Shown here: piece by piece, positions 20,450-33,312 of the stretch
How the letters are laid out: every line of letters starts with the position of its first letter
Numbering within the stretch: the first letter of the stretch is position 1
Assembly: GCA_036927565.1 (NCBI GenBank)
Contig: JAYESD010000004.1
Coordinates: 72,414,933-72,478,932, forward strand
Length of the DNA stretch: 64,000 bases
Direction: 5' to 3'
DNA from: Tuctoria greenei
Lineage: Eukaryota; Streptophyta; Magnoliopsida; Poales; Poaceae
Made by a program: the position numbers and the translations under genes
Notes under the pieces: generated by a model
Databases searched by the model: none
What the model saw: only the letters and a program-made list of their open reading frames with translations
What the model was told of the DNA's origin: nothing

Positions 20450-21500
20450 TGTTAGACTTGGGGGCTCTCACCCGACCAGGCCCACTGGGAGTCTCAGGAT
20501 CCATTCCTTTAGGACATTCTTACTTGCAAAAGTACTCCTTTCATGTCCTGCAACCTACAGTCTACGAGCAATGAAAGTTTGAAGGGCATGGTTTGGGCAG
20601 GATTGTTGGACTAAAAGTACACAAAGGGGAAGCACTCCTAGAAATCATTAAAAAGATCCCATATTACATGATGGTTTGGATCATTACATGATGAAGCACA
20701 TATTACATCTCTGAGAAATCATCCCTGTACAGGTGCTAACCTTCAAGGATGGCAACATAAATGACTATGCGCTTCTTCGACCCTTGAGCTTCGTCAACCT
20801 TCGAGGTCGACAACTTCGACAACTTTGAGCCCCACTGTCCCGCAGTGTCAGCAGCTCCAACAACTTCGTGCACTTCTCAGACATATGGTTTCTTTCTCGG
20901 CAGCTTCGATGACTTCATGCTCAACTTCCTGGCTGTCATTTCTTCCAAATCTAACGGCCCCATGATGTCCATGTGGCTGAAGTCTCCTTCTCCGTAAGGG
21001 ATGCAGCACCCCGACCAGTGAAGGCTAATGACCCCGGGAAGCCCAAGCGGTTGAATCCCCTTCTTCGTCAGGGACGTGGTGCCCCATCGAGCAATGGCCC
21101 ACTAATATTAAAATACAAATATTGTGGTTCTCCACCACTTGCTTAGAAGGGTCAGTGTCGAGGCATGTTGAGGTAGGTCGAGATGCCAAGGCGTCCAACT
21201 TATTTCCCGACCACTCCGAAGCCACACGAAAAGGATTGCAATGGCTTGCAGACGCCCTACATCCGGATAAAAATCAACCCCCCTTTCGAATTTCAAACCG
21301 CCCCCCCCCCCCCCACCGTCAAGCTTTAGAGAGACTCCTGCACGTTTCAAACTGCTAGGTAACCCATCCTTTCCCTCCACACGTCCAACCGGGACCTCCC
21401 CAACTGAGCTGATGACTCCAGCCGACCGGGACTGGAGTCTCGAATGTAACACTCTCATAGTCGGGAGAGGTGATTTGGATAAAATAGGGAAGGATGGAAG
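20450..21500 (-). repeat. Probable minus-strand gypsy LTR
   Basis: The plus-strand sequence begins TGTTAGACTTGGGGGCTC next to the inverse PBS. The other end could not be fixed; the region contains repeated CTTCG/CAACTTCG wording (20770-20930) and a 15-C run at 21300-21314. No coding sequence. The right limit is a guess. Confidence 0.4.
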
Positions 21501-21564
21501 GAAGGAGAGGGATAAGGTTTTTCACCATCGACTGAAGAAATGGGTGTGTAAATGGAGAAGATAA

Positions 21565-21652
21565 TGTGAGAGCTACGTGCTGAATACATTGCCATTTATG
21601 TTAAAAGTGAGTGTTTACATGCAATGTTTTGAATTTACCTGATGTAACACCC
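21565..21652 (+). repeat. Copia-1 5' LTR, first 88 bp
   Basis: TGTGAGAGCTACGTGCTGAA aligns with TGTGAGACCTATATGCTAAA at the 3' LTR start (36330). Interrupted after ATTTACCTGA by solo LTR S2. Confidence 0.8.
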
Positions 21653-24552
21653 TCATTTTCATCCATCGTGCATTGCATACATTCTTATACATGTTTAATA
21701 TTAAGCTAACAAAAGTAACAAGTTTAAAATGAATTAGAACCAAAACAACAATTAAAAACCTGTTTCATGCGGACTTGTTCGGATTGGACCCCGGACTAGT
21801 CTGATGTACTCTCTGTTGTTTGCCGGACTTATCCGTTTTTTGCCCCGAATTAGTCTGAAAATGCTTTTGTTGTTGTCTATACTTGTCCGTTCTTTAGTAC
21901 GGACTAGTCCGATCTTCGCTACTAGAACTTTTCAGAGTTGTCCGATAATTCCTCAACTTTGGTCCAGTTTTTGAAAATTGGATGAACCTCCGGACTTGTC
22001 CGGCCCCATACCGAACTTGTCCACTTTGGTTTGTGGTCCTTTTCAGACTTGTCCAGATTTGCACCAGACTTGCTCGTTCTACTCTCTATACTCGATCGGA
22101 CTTGTCTGTCCCTTCTACTAACTAGTCCGCTGTGTAGGGTTTTGACTCGGATTCTATTTTTCCTCCACGACGAGTTATTGGGTAATTACCTTAATTGGGC
22201 CCACGAAGTTGTTCCCAACCCATGAGGAACCCAAGGGGGACTCTACCAAGGCCTCTAATTGTTTCTGCTGCCCCGTACTCAAGTTCCACCTAAACCCTAC
22301 CACCTCTGCCCTATATAAACACCTCACCACCCACCCTTTCATCTAATTGCCACACCAGGAGAAACCCTTAACCCTATTTCGTGAGAGCTGCCATCGAGGA
22401 GCCTCCATCGCAGGGAGAAGAAGGAGGATGAAGGAAGAAGTAGGATCAAGTGATATCGTCGTCGCTGCTGCGATCTTCATCAACACTTCATCTTCAACAT
22501 TTTCCCTCCACATTCTTCATCTTGTTTGGATCTAGACGTCAAGGTCTCAAGTTTCGTCGAATCCTCAACCACTGAACCCTAGGATTCACATTAAATACCT
22601 TAGATTCATCTTTTATGTGTAAAATATGGTTCCATATTAACTCAAACTATGCTCTAGTTGAAAATTTGCCCAAAACCCTAGCCATAACGGACTTGTCCGA
22701 TCCAGTGCGGACTAGTCCGATTTCCTCTCTGTTCCAGAACGGACACGTCTGGTCTGGTGCGGACTCGTCCGGTTCTTCAGTTCTAGAAATTCCTGGAACT
22801 TCTTTAATATTCTCCAAAATGACTTCAAACTTGTTCGAACAGGTAAAACTTAATTGTAACTAGTTAGTAGGAAATGATAGAAACTTGATAACATATGTTA
22901 CCACATAATTGCATAATTCATGCATGTCATGACATATTGAGTAATATATGAGCATTTATTGATCATAATGCTTGTTTTGTATGTTGCTGCGCGAAATAGA
23001 AGGTGTTGCTCTAGAGGGTGCTATCGAGGACCTCCAGCACCAGAACTTCGAAGCTTTTGATCCTAACCAGTCTCAGGAGCAGGGCAAGTGTCCTTCATCA
23101 TTTTGATCATATTTTTAAATGTTTTGTTTGAAAAAAATTGCATGCTCGTGTCAAATCGATGGGAATCCCAGGATAGGTGTTTACTAGACTTGTTTGACCA
23201 TCCTTGTTACTTGGAATATATTGTAGAGAGTCGGGAAGGGTATTTTACCTTTTTGCTTTGCTCTAATTAATTGGGTGGGAAAACAACCTAATGGTTTAAC
23301 TTTGAATTAATGACATGTATATGATGAGAATTGATGAATGTGGTCAAATGGTAACATTGGAGTTTGGAGATCTAAGCAAGCTTGGATTGTTGACTGGGTT
23401 GGATGTTATGGTGGTTTAGCTTGCTATAGATCTAAGGATCGGTTCGTGGAGCGACTATCCAAGATTTACATTGCCATCACAAGGCCAAGTATAGGTGTTG
23501 CATATCTGAATAATTAGGTGTGCTGCTGGTATTGTAGGGACCATTAGATGGTGTGGGGAATGGGAGTCGAGGAGGGCTACCCTGGGAACCGCATGACACA
23601 TGAGGGGGCCCGTAGGTGGGAGAATGGAGATTCAAGCCTGCTGGTGAAACCTTATAGGGTCCGTACATATTAGTAGTCCCTTTGTAAAAGCAATTTTGTG
23701 ATATCTTGGCCACACACCAAAGGAAGTGTAAGACAACATAAGAGAGGTTATTAGTCACTGAATGGTGCTGAAATCAGAAACGTGTAGGTAAAGTTGTACA
23801 ACCTCTGAAGACTGTTAAAAACTATCATGATAGGCGGGCTCCCGATTATGAGCGACCTGGGCCCTCACATGATTAGAGTGGAACTTAGTTTTTGGGATGG
23901 TTTGGTTATGATTATAGTTTGAGTTGTGATAAATGAACATGGTTGATGATGACGGTAAGAATTTGGTACATGGATGGATAACCGTTGATGGATGAAACAT
24001 GATGGTAATTGAGAATGATGGATATGAATTATTATGTTTATTTGAGATATGATGATATTATTTCACATAGACATTGTAGGATGCTTTTTACATGTTTTCA
24101 ATGTACTTTTTAGCATATAGCCATGATTTTTTATCATTCCTTGTTGAAGCTACATGTCATTTTTTTCCCGCACTTGGTACGACATGTGCTCAGCATTGCA
24201 ATTCTCCCCACCAACAGATTCAAGTGATGTTTGGGAGTACCCTGAGGATAATGCGGAGTTCTAGTTTGTGTGCTACCGTTGGCTTGCCTGTGGTTAAGCT
24301 TGGAGCCGCGCTATCCCATATGCTTAGTTGCTTAGTTAGTCTATTTCCTATGCATCAAGTTCAGTATTATTAGTAATAATAATCAGATTTTGTAATTTGA
24401 GGATTATTTGAATATTGTAATAAAAGTACTTATTAACTAGTTTGTGTTGTGGTAATTTATGTATATCGTTTGTGATGCACTCGTGTATGTGTGTTGAACA
24501 TCCTTGGCACACATACGCATCACACTTGGTTCATTTCAAACCGGGTGTCACA
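21653..24552 (+). mobile_element. Solo LTR S2 (about 2.9 kb), complete
   Basis: Begins TGTAACACCCTCATTTTC, ends GGGTGTCACA. Contains CCTATATAAACACC at about 22311-22324 (probable TATA box) and many (C/T)GGACT(A/T)GTCCG motifs in 21780-22770. The flanks are CCTGA on the left and CCTAG on the right, a poor match for a 5-bp target duplication. It splits the copia-1 LTR, whose sequence resumes at 24553. Collinear with S1, so the family boundaries are well supported. Confidence 0.8.
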
Positions 24553-26028
24553 CCCTAGAAGCCCACTTCAGATTGTCCGAATTTGTGAGTCATTCCATCG
24601 AGTGTTTGAACTTTTCTTGTATTATGCATTGCTGTTGTTTTGGACTGTCTGAACTTTCTATGTGCTGAAATATTCGTACGACTGTTACATTTTTCATTTG
24701 CAATGTTTAAACCTTGCTTTACACTTATGGGAAAGTTTGCTTAGTACTTTTAGAAAAAGTTTGATGCATTTTTGCTTATCAATGGTGGATTATATTTTGC
24801 TATGTTTGTAACAGGTTTATATGAGGTGCTCACATAAGGTGTTGTGGTTTTCGGATTAGTGTGCGTCAAGTCGAGGACTTGTGCTCGGAGAAGTTATTTG
24901 TTTGTTCATGTGCAGATGTTTCTTGAGGTCAAGACATGGACGGTGACAGTATCTATTGAACTAGTCTTAGTGAAAGGATCAGGTTCAACAACAAAGTTCG
25001 GGAGGACTTGTGGTTGAGTTGATCGGGAGGTCACACGACATGTTTATCTGCATATGAAGGTAACATGAATGTTGTTTGAAAGTGTTTGCACATGTGCAAG
25101 GAGTTCATATACATGGCTACATTGTTCCAACGGGTGATCAAGAGATATGGATGTGAACAATCCAACCTGCTGGATTATGCCTCACACTGCGGCTGAGGTG
25201 GTTATGGTTCGTTTATGGAATGTTTCGAATTGGTTATGGTTAGATTTCCTGTTGGTCATGAAGATGAGTTGTTTTAGGAATGTGTAGGACGTTCCTAAGG
25301 TGTTTGGAAGTCTTAATATTTCTTCTATCTGCGTATAGAAGAGTCTTAAGCAATTATGGAAAGTTTTGGTTGAAACTGAGTAGGATTAGGAGTTCTAGTT
25401 AGGATTGGTTTGGCCTTAGGGCTGGTTATATAAGGAAGTGAGGCCAGAGGTCGTGGTGAGACAACTTTGGGCCATTCCTCTTGTGTCTTTGGTGAATAAA
25501 ATCCTTAGTTTAGATGAGATTTTGTGCCTTGTTCGTCCGACTTGTTTTCATCAAGTCTATCTCGCCGAGGTTCTGCGCTGCCCGACTTTTCTTTAGTGTT
25601 TTGATCATAACTCACGTTTAAAGATCCAATTGATGTGATTCTTTTTGTGTTATCTTCAAAACTCAATTCTATATCATCTACGAAAATTTAACAGTCTTTG
25701 GATTTGTAGTTTTTGTGTTACACAAGTTTCTTTGGAGCATAGCAGATCTATTTGCTCTCTGTTAGAACAGATTGACCTTTGCTCAGGGTTTCGGTCATAA
25801 CTTGAGTTTTACTTGACGGTTTCTCGTGATTCTTTTTGTCTTCTCTTCATGACTTGATTCTCTACAATCTCTACTACTTTTTTCATGGCTGAACACGTTT
25901 GGAATATTTGCACACACAGTTTCTTATTAGGTTGATTTTCTTTCAATGGATTTTTGTAGCTTCCGCTAAAAACATTTAATCTACCATTCACCCCCCCTGT
26001 AGCTTTTCACGTGGTCTTCAATCCTACA
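24553..26028 (+). repeat. Copia-1 5' LTR, remainder
   Basis: From AGCCCACTTCA it aligns with the 3' LTR from about 36408 (TTTGAACTTTTCTTGT, TCGAGGACTTGTGCTCGG, GGTGACAG). A TATATAAGG at about 25427 is a possible promoter. Ends CAATCCTACA. Confidence 0.8.
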
Positions 26029-26045
26029 ATAGGTATCAGAGCCAT
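26029..26045 (+). promoter_or_regulatory. Copia-1 primer binding site
   Basis: ATAGGTATCAGAGCCAT is one base off the TGGTATCAGAGC consensus complementary to initiator tRNA-Met, the usual primer for plant copia elements. Confidence 0.8.
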
Positions 26046-26089
26046 GATGCTCTAGTATTTTTTATTTGCACGTGTTTTTACTAGTCATC

Positions 26090-26341
26090 ATGGAGAAATA
26101 CTATGGAAAACCTTATGTGTTTAATGGCACTGATTTTTGGGTTTGGAAGGCTAGTATGGAGGCATACATACAAGCGCAAGGTTTCGCCATCTGGGAGAAA
26201 GTCTACAAATTCTACGCCGTGCCACATGTTGACGTTTCTTACATCATAGATAAAAATTCGCAAGCGCACAGAAACTGTCATGTAGCACTTCCCCTTAAGA
26301 GTATTCCCAAGGATATTGAATCCAAAGAACGTGTGTGCTAA
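26090..26341 (+). pseudogene. Copia-1 gag N-terminus (DUF4219/UBN2-type)
   Basis: MEKYYGKPYVFNGTDFWVWK and the following helix (MEAYIQAQGFAIWEKV) are the typical start of plant copia gag (the F-G-x-(D/N)-(F/Y)-x-x-W-K signature). The frame stops at 26339-26341 and homology fades near the inverted Athila LTR, so only about 80 residues remain. Gag would form the particle. Confidence 0.75.
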
Positions 26342-26379
26342 TCTTACAAACTAATTCACCCAAGGACACAAAGTTGTTT

Positions 26380-27190
26380 GTTAGGCAAGGAAGAGAGACA
26401 AATTCAAAGTATTGATTCTAATTCAAAGGAATTTGCGATAGCTGCTTGCTTCGGGCACGGGTCCCTAGCAACACTAGGACGACTCCTGCCAAGAGCCTAT
26501 GGCATACCCAAACATGGAGGATTACTAAGGACATATAAGGCTATAACCACCTACTACCTATCATTTCAATCTGTGGTTCTACGAGATATTCACTGGTGAT
26601 TTCTAACCTAAGCACTGCACTTACTATCTAAATCATAACTCTAGTTATTTCGAACACAAAGCTACAATTAGGGCCTCTAATAAATTAATGCAATGAACCC
26701 ACAAGTAACTACTTGTGCAGACTACCTTGAATTAGAAATCAAACTTGCAATGAATTCACAAAGGTTTACTTGATTTGAATAAAACCTTTGTAGGGGTACA
26801 AGTGTAGAAGAGGGACCTGACAAGCCCAAGCATCCTTCTCCTAGACTCTTCCCTACACTCTCCATTTACTTGGCAGCCTCTAGGACTAATCTAAACCTTA
26901 GGAGTGGTATTCTATTCTCAACTTTTGGTGTTTGTGTGAAGTGAGGTGTAGGATGCTATTTAAAGGAGCAGAAGGGTCGGTTCCTGCCACCAATTGCGCG
27001 TGATTCAGTTACCACTGACTACTTCAAGCGGGGAGGAGCCAACACATGGAAGCTGACCGGGTTTGGCACTAGGAAGGGGTAGATTACATTCCAAGAACAG
27101 GGCCAATTGAATGCACTTCACTGATTACTCGTATAACTACTAAGGTAGGAGCACTAGAATATTCTTCATTTGAGTATATTGAAAATGACA
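26380..27190 (-). repeat. Inverted, diverged Athila LTR fragment
   Basis: On the minus strand this matches the Athila LTR at 29217-30816. The reverse of 26525-26465 (ATCCTCCATGTTTGGGTATG, then CTCTTGGCAGGA) corresponds to 30323-30380, and the reverse of about 27060-26960 (TGTTGGCTCCTCCCCGCTTG, then CACGCGC, then ATTTAAATAGCAT) corresponds to 29624-29715. It is clearly more diverged than a sister LTR would be. Confidence 0.75.
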
Positions 27191-27199
27191 GAAAATTAA

Positions 27200-29216
27200 T
27201 TGATGAGATTATTTAGTGCAAGGACATACCCTTAAGCATGATCAAGATGGCTCTTTGTTATTTTATTTTCCCGGCTTTGTCAATGAAATTCAGTTACCTA
27301 ACCCGGATTATCATTTGTACAAATGCCAGAGGCCAACCATTGACATTCCTCCCATCAAGGAAGCACGAAGGAGTAATGTCTTTGGCAGGGTAACCACGAG
27401 CCATGCAAGGAGAGCGGCCATGCCTTCGACAATTTCCACAATCCATGAGTATGAATAGGAAGAGAAGCCAACGGCTGATGCACCCGGATGGACTAAACCT
27501 CCATCGTATGAGACTGAAGGTCCGTCTTGGCATGGATGGTCGGGTGCCACATGGGAGCCACCCCTATCCACTTCAAGCTCTAGCAGCTTGCCTCCAACAT
27601 CCATGAGAAGATGTCGTTCCTCTTCGGCTAGAAGTCACTGTGACAATAGACAAGGAATTACAGATCTCACTAGATGTATGGAAGCTTGAAGTGAGAACGG
27701 GTGACATCTACAACACTCTCCAAGGGCATGTCCAAGGTACCCAAGATTGGCAACACCACATGGATGCTCAATTCACCCACTTCAACTCCACGCTACAACA
27801 ACAACAAGCCGATCTCGCGGCATACTTCCGTCATCAAGGGTTCAACCCTCATCACGGAGGTGAGTGAAGAACAACCTTGGGGGAGGATCCCCACTTGAGG
27901 TAAATTGTATCAACCCCTTGCATATTTTTCATTCACCCATCATCCACCTTGCATATATAAAAAATAAGTAGAACAGATTTTTTCAAATAAAATAAATGAT
28001 GTGTGGTAAGAATGATTTGGAATTCACATGGATGAAATGATGAATTGTTGCCCTGTTTTAATTTTTCTAGGTCCCTAGTTTAGAACTTACTACTCTCCAA
28101 CATATTGCTCTCATTGCCTAAAATTGCTTTTGCCTTGATTTGGAAATTGTGGGTACCAAAAGCTTAATCCATTCTAAGTTGTTGTGAGATATGATATAGT
28201 GATAGGGCTGCTATTCCTAGTTTGAAAGTAAAACTTTTATTTCCATAGAAATACTAAAAAGATTTAAGTTACTCTCATTTGATTGGAAATACCTACCAAA
28301 GTCATATGATATATCACATTGATAGACCTTATGCATATGCTATTTGTCTTCACATTGAGCTTTGTCAAACTAGTATAGACCTATGTGAGATTTCATTCAT
28401 TAGTTTTTGAATTCAAGACTTCACTTGCACATGATATACTTCTACACTAGAAGTAAGACAAATTCCACAATACCACCATTCCACAATAAAAAGAGAAACT
28501 CCATGACATTCATGCTTAGTACTCTCTCCAAAATTTATTGCATAGAAAGGGAGTAGAAGACATGGCTACAACAAAAAGAAAAAAAAAGAAAATGCATGCT
28601 TAGATCATAAGCATGAGAAAAAAAGTAGCCATGTTTCATCCCAGCCAAACAAGAGAGTCCACTCAAAAAGGAGTCATCTCAAATATCTACATCCACTTCA
28701 TTCCATCACACATGCACATGTCTTGGATAGAATTGTTTTGAATAAATTCCTCCTAAGGCTTGCTCTTATGACTTATCAATATTATTGTTGCAAATATGCC
28801 TACAATATTCCCTACCAAGCTCCACATACAAGCCTTATGTAGAGGTAGGATGAATTTAGGCACAATGCCTTGGTGAGGATATATTTCCACTACACATAAA
28901 TGAGATACCGAGAGAATCAAGTTGAGATACTTAAAATCTAAATTGAACTCTCCGAAATTTGAGTGGAACTTGATTTCTAGGGTATGTGTTCTCCATTTGC
29001 TGTTCTTTCTTTCAACCACCCATGAATAGGAGATGGCATAAGCCCCATAATGACTTGAGATGGGTGAAGTACCATGCCAATTTTTGAAATACTAGGTAGA
29101 GTATTTTTGTTGTGCACATGGTACTTTTGAAAAATAGAACATAGAAGCAACTCCTGATCATCAACCTAAAGTCTTGACTTTGCTCGGGACGAGCAAAGGA
29201 TAAGCTTGGGGGAGTT
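27200..29216 (+). mobile_element. Athila-type 3' internal region
   Basis: Ends with a polypurine tract directly before the LTR at 29217. Its first part holds decayed coding sequence (KHDQDGSLLFYFPGFVNEIQ; a block ending QQADLAAYFRHQGFNPHHGG at 27867) resembling the post-integrase ORF of grass Athila elements. CTTGGGGGAGGATCC at about 27877 is a second purine tract. 27900-29200 is AT-rich and non-coding, as usual for the long 3' region of these elements. Confidence 0.6.
29202..29216 (+). other. Athila polypurine tract
   Basis: AAGCTTGGGGGAGTT immediately precedes the LTR start TGTTGACG, placing the LTR at the 3' end of the preceding internal region. Confidence 0.75.
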
Positions 29217-30823
29217 TGTTGACGACTGTTATATACCAATTTTACCCTTCAATATAACTCAATTATGTGAAGGAAATATCATTTTTTTGACACATCACTC
29301 TTCTATCTAACCTATTTCCACTTGTCCTTTGAGAAAGTAGTGCATGCAGGCATTTTATGCATAATTGAAGTGAAACAAGGGGATGGATCCTATAAAATAT
29401 CATTCCAGCCAATCAAGTGACGACATGTGGCCCCACATGGATCAAATGGCCTAGAAACAGAAATATCTGAGGCCATCCAATGGTGTAGCAATCATATAAG
29501 GGGATAAGACCCACCTGGCAGAGACCTGGAGGAAGCACAGCCCCAACGGGGCTGAGACTAGGTCGGCCGACCTCCCTAGTTGGCCTACTAGGGAGTGGTG
29601 CCAAATCCGGTCAAATACCACGTGTTGGCTCCTCCCAGCTTGAAAAAGTCTTGGGTGATTGATTCACGCGCTTTTGGTGGCGGAAATCGACCCTTCTCCA
29701 AGCTATAAATAGGACCCCTCACCCCTCACTTCAACACACACCACTTGAGTATTCATCCATTGTATCCACTACTCTCCATAGGTTTAGAGGAGTATAGGTT
29801 GTAGAGAGGAGAGTCACTAGTCCATAGTCCAAGTGGGAGAGGAGTATAAAAAGTCTCTTCCCCATTCCTAATTGGGAAAGGTATCGCTCTTATATTCCAA
29901 TTTGTATTTGTGACTTTACTCTTAATAAAGATGTTATTTTTAGTCTTCTATTATTCACATACTTAGATGAAGTATTTCTTGTTTGATTGTGGACTCCATG
30001 TATGTGGTAGGAGTAATATTTATGATATGATATGCCATTGTCATTATATCATCATAAACACTACAAACCTCCACTATAGTCTAATTAGATACGACATGAT
30101 TATATTAACATGAATCACTTATCCTATGAATTAACATTGGTTCAACGATGATTTAGTTCATTGCCTTAGGATGGCTTGTGCCTAGGCTCTTAAGGTAATT
30201 ACTTAATATGCTAGCATGGTGCTAGAATAGAGAGTAGAGTTGAATGTCTCAAAGACCCACGGATTAAAGAGGTAGGCAGTAGGTGGTGACATCCCTATCT
30301 GTCCTTTGTAATCCTCCATGTTTGGCTATGCCACAAGCTCTTGGCAGGAATCATCCTAGTATTGCTATGGGTAAACCTATGCCCGATGTGTTAATCCACT
30401 TAGCATGAGAATTCATAATTAATATAATTATTAGTAACTAACTTAGGCTATGCATATGTACATTAGAAGCATAGTAGGAGTCTCTACCTAACCCTTAGCC
30501 TAGTCCTTCTTTACCTCATTTACCTCCCTTAGGATAGAATGCTCTTGTGTGTGTCACACTACTCCATCTATCATTTATCCATTCTTGCCAGAACCTTAAC
30601 TAGGCCAACCTAGGCTCTCCACTTGATGATTGCTTTACTTACATCTAGCCTTCCTTTGGGAGAATATAAATGACACCCTTTGGGAATACTCTTAGAGGGG
30701 AAATGCTACATCGATAGTTTTCGTACGCTTGCAGATTTACATGTATAATCTAAAATCTATTAACAAGCATTTCTGGCACCACCGCTAGGGATGAATTATT
30801 AGTAGTGCGTAGGAACCATCAAC
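29217..30823 (+). repeat. Athila LTR shared by two internal regions
   Basis: Begins TGTTGACGACTG, ends near ACCATCAACA (30823). It carries AAGCTATAAATAGGA at about 29699-29713 (TATA box) and AATAAAGATG at about 29924 (polyadenylation-like). It is preceded by a PPT and followed by a PBS, so one LTR acts as 3' LTR to the left and 5' LTR to the right. Confidence 0.8.
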
Positions 30824-30850
30824 AAGCATTTCTGGCGCCGTTGCCGGGGA
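30771..30850 (+). promoter_or_regulatory. Athila primer binding site, duplicated
   Basis: CTGGCGCCGTTGCCGGGGAA at about 30832 is the typical Athila/Tat PBS. Sixty bases upstream, the same context (AACAAGCATTTCTGGC) leads into a decayed version, TGGCACCACCGCTAGGGA at about 30773. This suggests a local duplication of the LTR-PBS junction. Confidence 0.75.
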
Positions 30851-30957
30851 AGGCAGCCGGAGTATTGCATGATTGAGTGAATAGGATAGGACCCTGGTAG
30901 GTTTTAGTAGGATAACCCTTCTCTGCTTTTACATTTTATGTGAAAACAGGGTTGTGT

Positions 30958-32215
30958 ATGTCTGGTTTCCGCTTGCCGGAAAACTTTGTTGAAGATCCCT
31001 AATCCTTTCTGAGAGATCGACCTCATGTCGTTACTCCTCAGAAGCTTCAAGCGGCAAAGCAAGCCACTGCACTACACCAACAACCAAAATGCAAATGGCC
31101 CAAAAATACCCTTCGTGAGTTTGCGGCTCCCTCTGCTAACAATATACCTGTTGGGCCCACTGTTAACACGGGAGACATAAACTTCGAAATCAAGACTGGC
31201 CTGATAACTATGGTGCAAGCCAACCCATTTTTTGGGAGGGCTAACGAGGATGCAAGTGCTCACCTGCAAAAGTTCCTTGAAATCTGCAATACTTTTAAGA
31301 TCAAAGATGTATCTCCTAATGATGTCCGTCTTAGGCTGTTTCTGTTCTCTCTTCCAGGAAGAGCGAAACAGTGGTTCTACATGAACCGAAGTGTTGTAGA
31401 CACTTGGGAGAAGTATTCTACGACATTCCTCGCGAATTTTTTCTTGTTGGGCAAGATCAACGCCCTACATGGAAGAATTTCCAGCTTCCAGCAAGATGCC
31501 AAGGAATCTATTCTAGAGGCTTGGGAAAGGCTTCAGGAGTACATCCTGGTCTGTCCCCACCATGGGATGGATGATTGGCTGATTATCAAAAACTTCTACA
31601 ATGGGTTAATCCCTTCTGCCCGTTACCATGTTGATGCTGCTGTTGGAGGTTCCTTCTTCTCATTGACGGTGCCCAAAGACAAATATTTGATAGAGAAGAT
31701 GTTGTCAAATATGGGATGGAGCGGCAAGCGCCTCCATACTCGCCAGCGAGGCATGCACACCTCGAAATAGGTGGACATAATCACTGCGAAATTGGACCTT
31801 CTTATGAGGAAGATTGATGGACAAGGCAATTGTGATGTATGTGGCAGTGCCTATGCCCTAGACTCTCACATCACTTGTTAAGTCTGTGGCAACACGAACC
31901 ATTTGGGCAATGACGGCCTAGAAATCCGTGAGGATGCCCAATATGTAACCAACAATGGAATCAACATTGGCTATCATCCAGGAGGTCAAGGGTGGGTCCA
32001 ACCACGCCCATTCTTTCAAGTAGGGCACAACAACAATGGCAACAATGGAAATCAACCCAACTTGAGAGAACTTGCCATTGGCCAGCTGACGATCAATGAG
32101 GCTATATCCAAGAAGTTGTTAGCCAATGACAAGACCCTAGAGAGCATTAATGCCAAGATTGAAGGACTATCCTAAGCCTTCAAGAATCAATTGAGTTTCA
32201 ACAAGATGTTGGAAA
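30958..32215 (+). pseudogene. Athila gag
   Basis: ATG at 30958 (MSGFRLPENFVEDP, then a stop). The retrotransposon gag domain is long and clear in 31210-31770: MVQANPFFGRANEDASAHLQ, RLRLFLFSLPGRAKQWFYMN, WEKYSTTFLANFFLLGKINA. It continues in another frame with CDVCGSAYALDSHIT (zinc knuckle-like) and, at 31903-32175, NGGIN/YHPGGQGWVQPRPFF wording. This is the particle protein of the Athila lineage. Stops at 31001, 31768, 31880 and 32173 break it. Confidence 0.85.
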
Positions 32216-32220
32216 CTTAG

Positions 32221-33312
32221 TTGGCTCAACTGGCTATAGTTGTTCCTCCAATGGAGAAAGTTAGTGCGGTGGCTACGAGAGGTGGCAAGACCACTCATGA
32301 CCCACTGTATCCAACAAAAGAGAAGAGGAAAACTACAAAGGAGAAGGAGGATGTCCCAGTTGGCATAAGTGAACCACTTAGTGAGAGAATGGCAAAGCAA
32401 TTTGAACATACAAACATATTGCCATTCCCTCACAGGCAAAGGAAGGCAACACTGGATGAGCAATTCAACCGCCTTGGTAAGGTTATCCAGAAAATCCACA
32501 TCAATGTGCCCTTGATTGATGCGATGCAAGTACCCACTTATGCTCGCTATCTCAAGAACATATTGAATATCAAGCGGCCATTGCCCACCATTTTGGTCTC
32601 AAGCTTACGGAAGACTGCAAGGCAGCTATCCTCAATAGGCTTCCAGAAAAGAAAAAGGACCCCGGATGTCCTAAAATATCAAGCTCAATTAGGGCTCACC
32701 ACTTTTACAAGGCCCTTTGTGACCTTGGAGCAAGTGTGAGTGTAATGCCCAAGGTGGTTTTCGGCCAGCTGAACTTCACAGAGCTTACTCCTACACCAAT
32801 GTAGCTCCAACTGGCTAATTCTTCAATTTGTTATTCGGTGGGTATCGTTGAAGACGTCTCGGTGAAAATTTGGAATTGCTTCATACCCGTCGATTTTGTG
32901 GTGCTCGACATGGAATTTGAGAAGGATACGCTGCTCATTCTAGGGCGACCATTCCTAAGCACCGCAAAGGCTCGCATAGATGTGGGAGCTGGAGAAATCC
33001 ACTTCCATATCGATGGCAAGGAGGAGAAGTTTAACTTTTGACCAAAGTTGGAGCAATGCTCCATGATCCGTATCAAGTATGGGCTGAATGTTAAGCACAT
33101 CCAAGAGGTCAAAATCACACCTCATTGCATTCATGAAGAATTTGATCTGTGCGGAAAATATGTCTTATCATCCACGCCGACACCCCAGTAAGACAGAGAA
33201 GTTCGAGCCTCGCCAAACGCCCAAGTCCACCAAACCGCCAAATAAGGTATGGCAGAAGAAGCAATACAAGTCAACCAAGCCCATCCCTCTGGGCCCGGAT
33301 GTCAAGAAATGA
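32221..33312 (+). pseudogene. Athila protease region
   Basis: 32221-32739 encodes the linker (ISEPLSERMAKQFEHTNILP) typical of the gag-protease junction. The protease follows after a frameshift: ALCDLGASVSVMPKVVFGQL at about 32705 (active-site D-x-G as DLGAS), then DFVVLDMEFEKDTLLILGRP and FLSTAKARIDVGAGEIHFHI to 33041. Stops and one frameshift break it. No RT, RNase H or integrase follows, so this copy is either gag-protease only or lost pol. Confidence 0.8.

Noticed and set aside
21122..21358. Short ORF over the poly-C tract
   Set aside because: The open frame depends on a 15-C run and has no protein features.
26029..26045. tRNA genes suggested by TGGTATCAGAGC strings at 26031, 56320 and 57541
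   Set aside because: These are primer binding sites complementary to tRNA 3' ends. No cloverleaf surrounds them.
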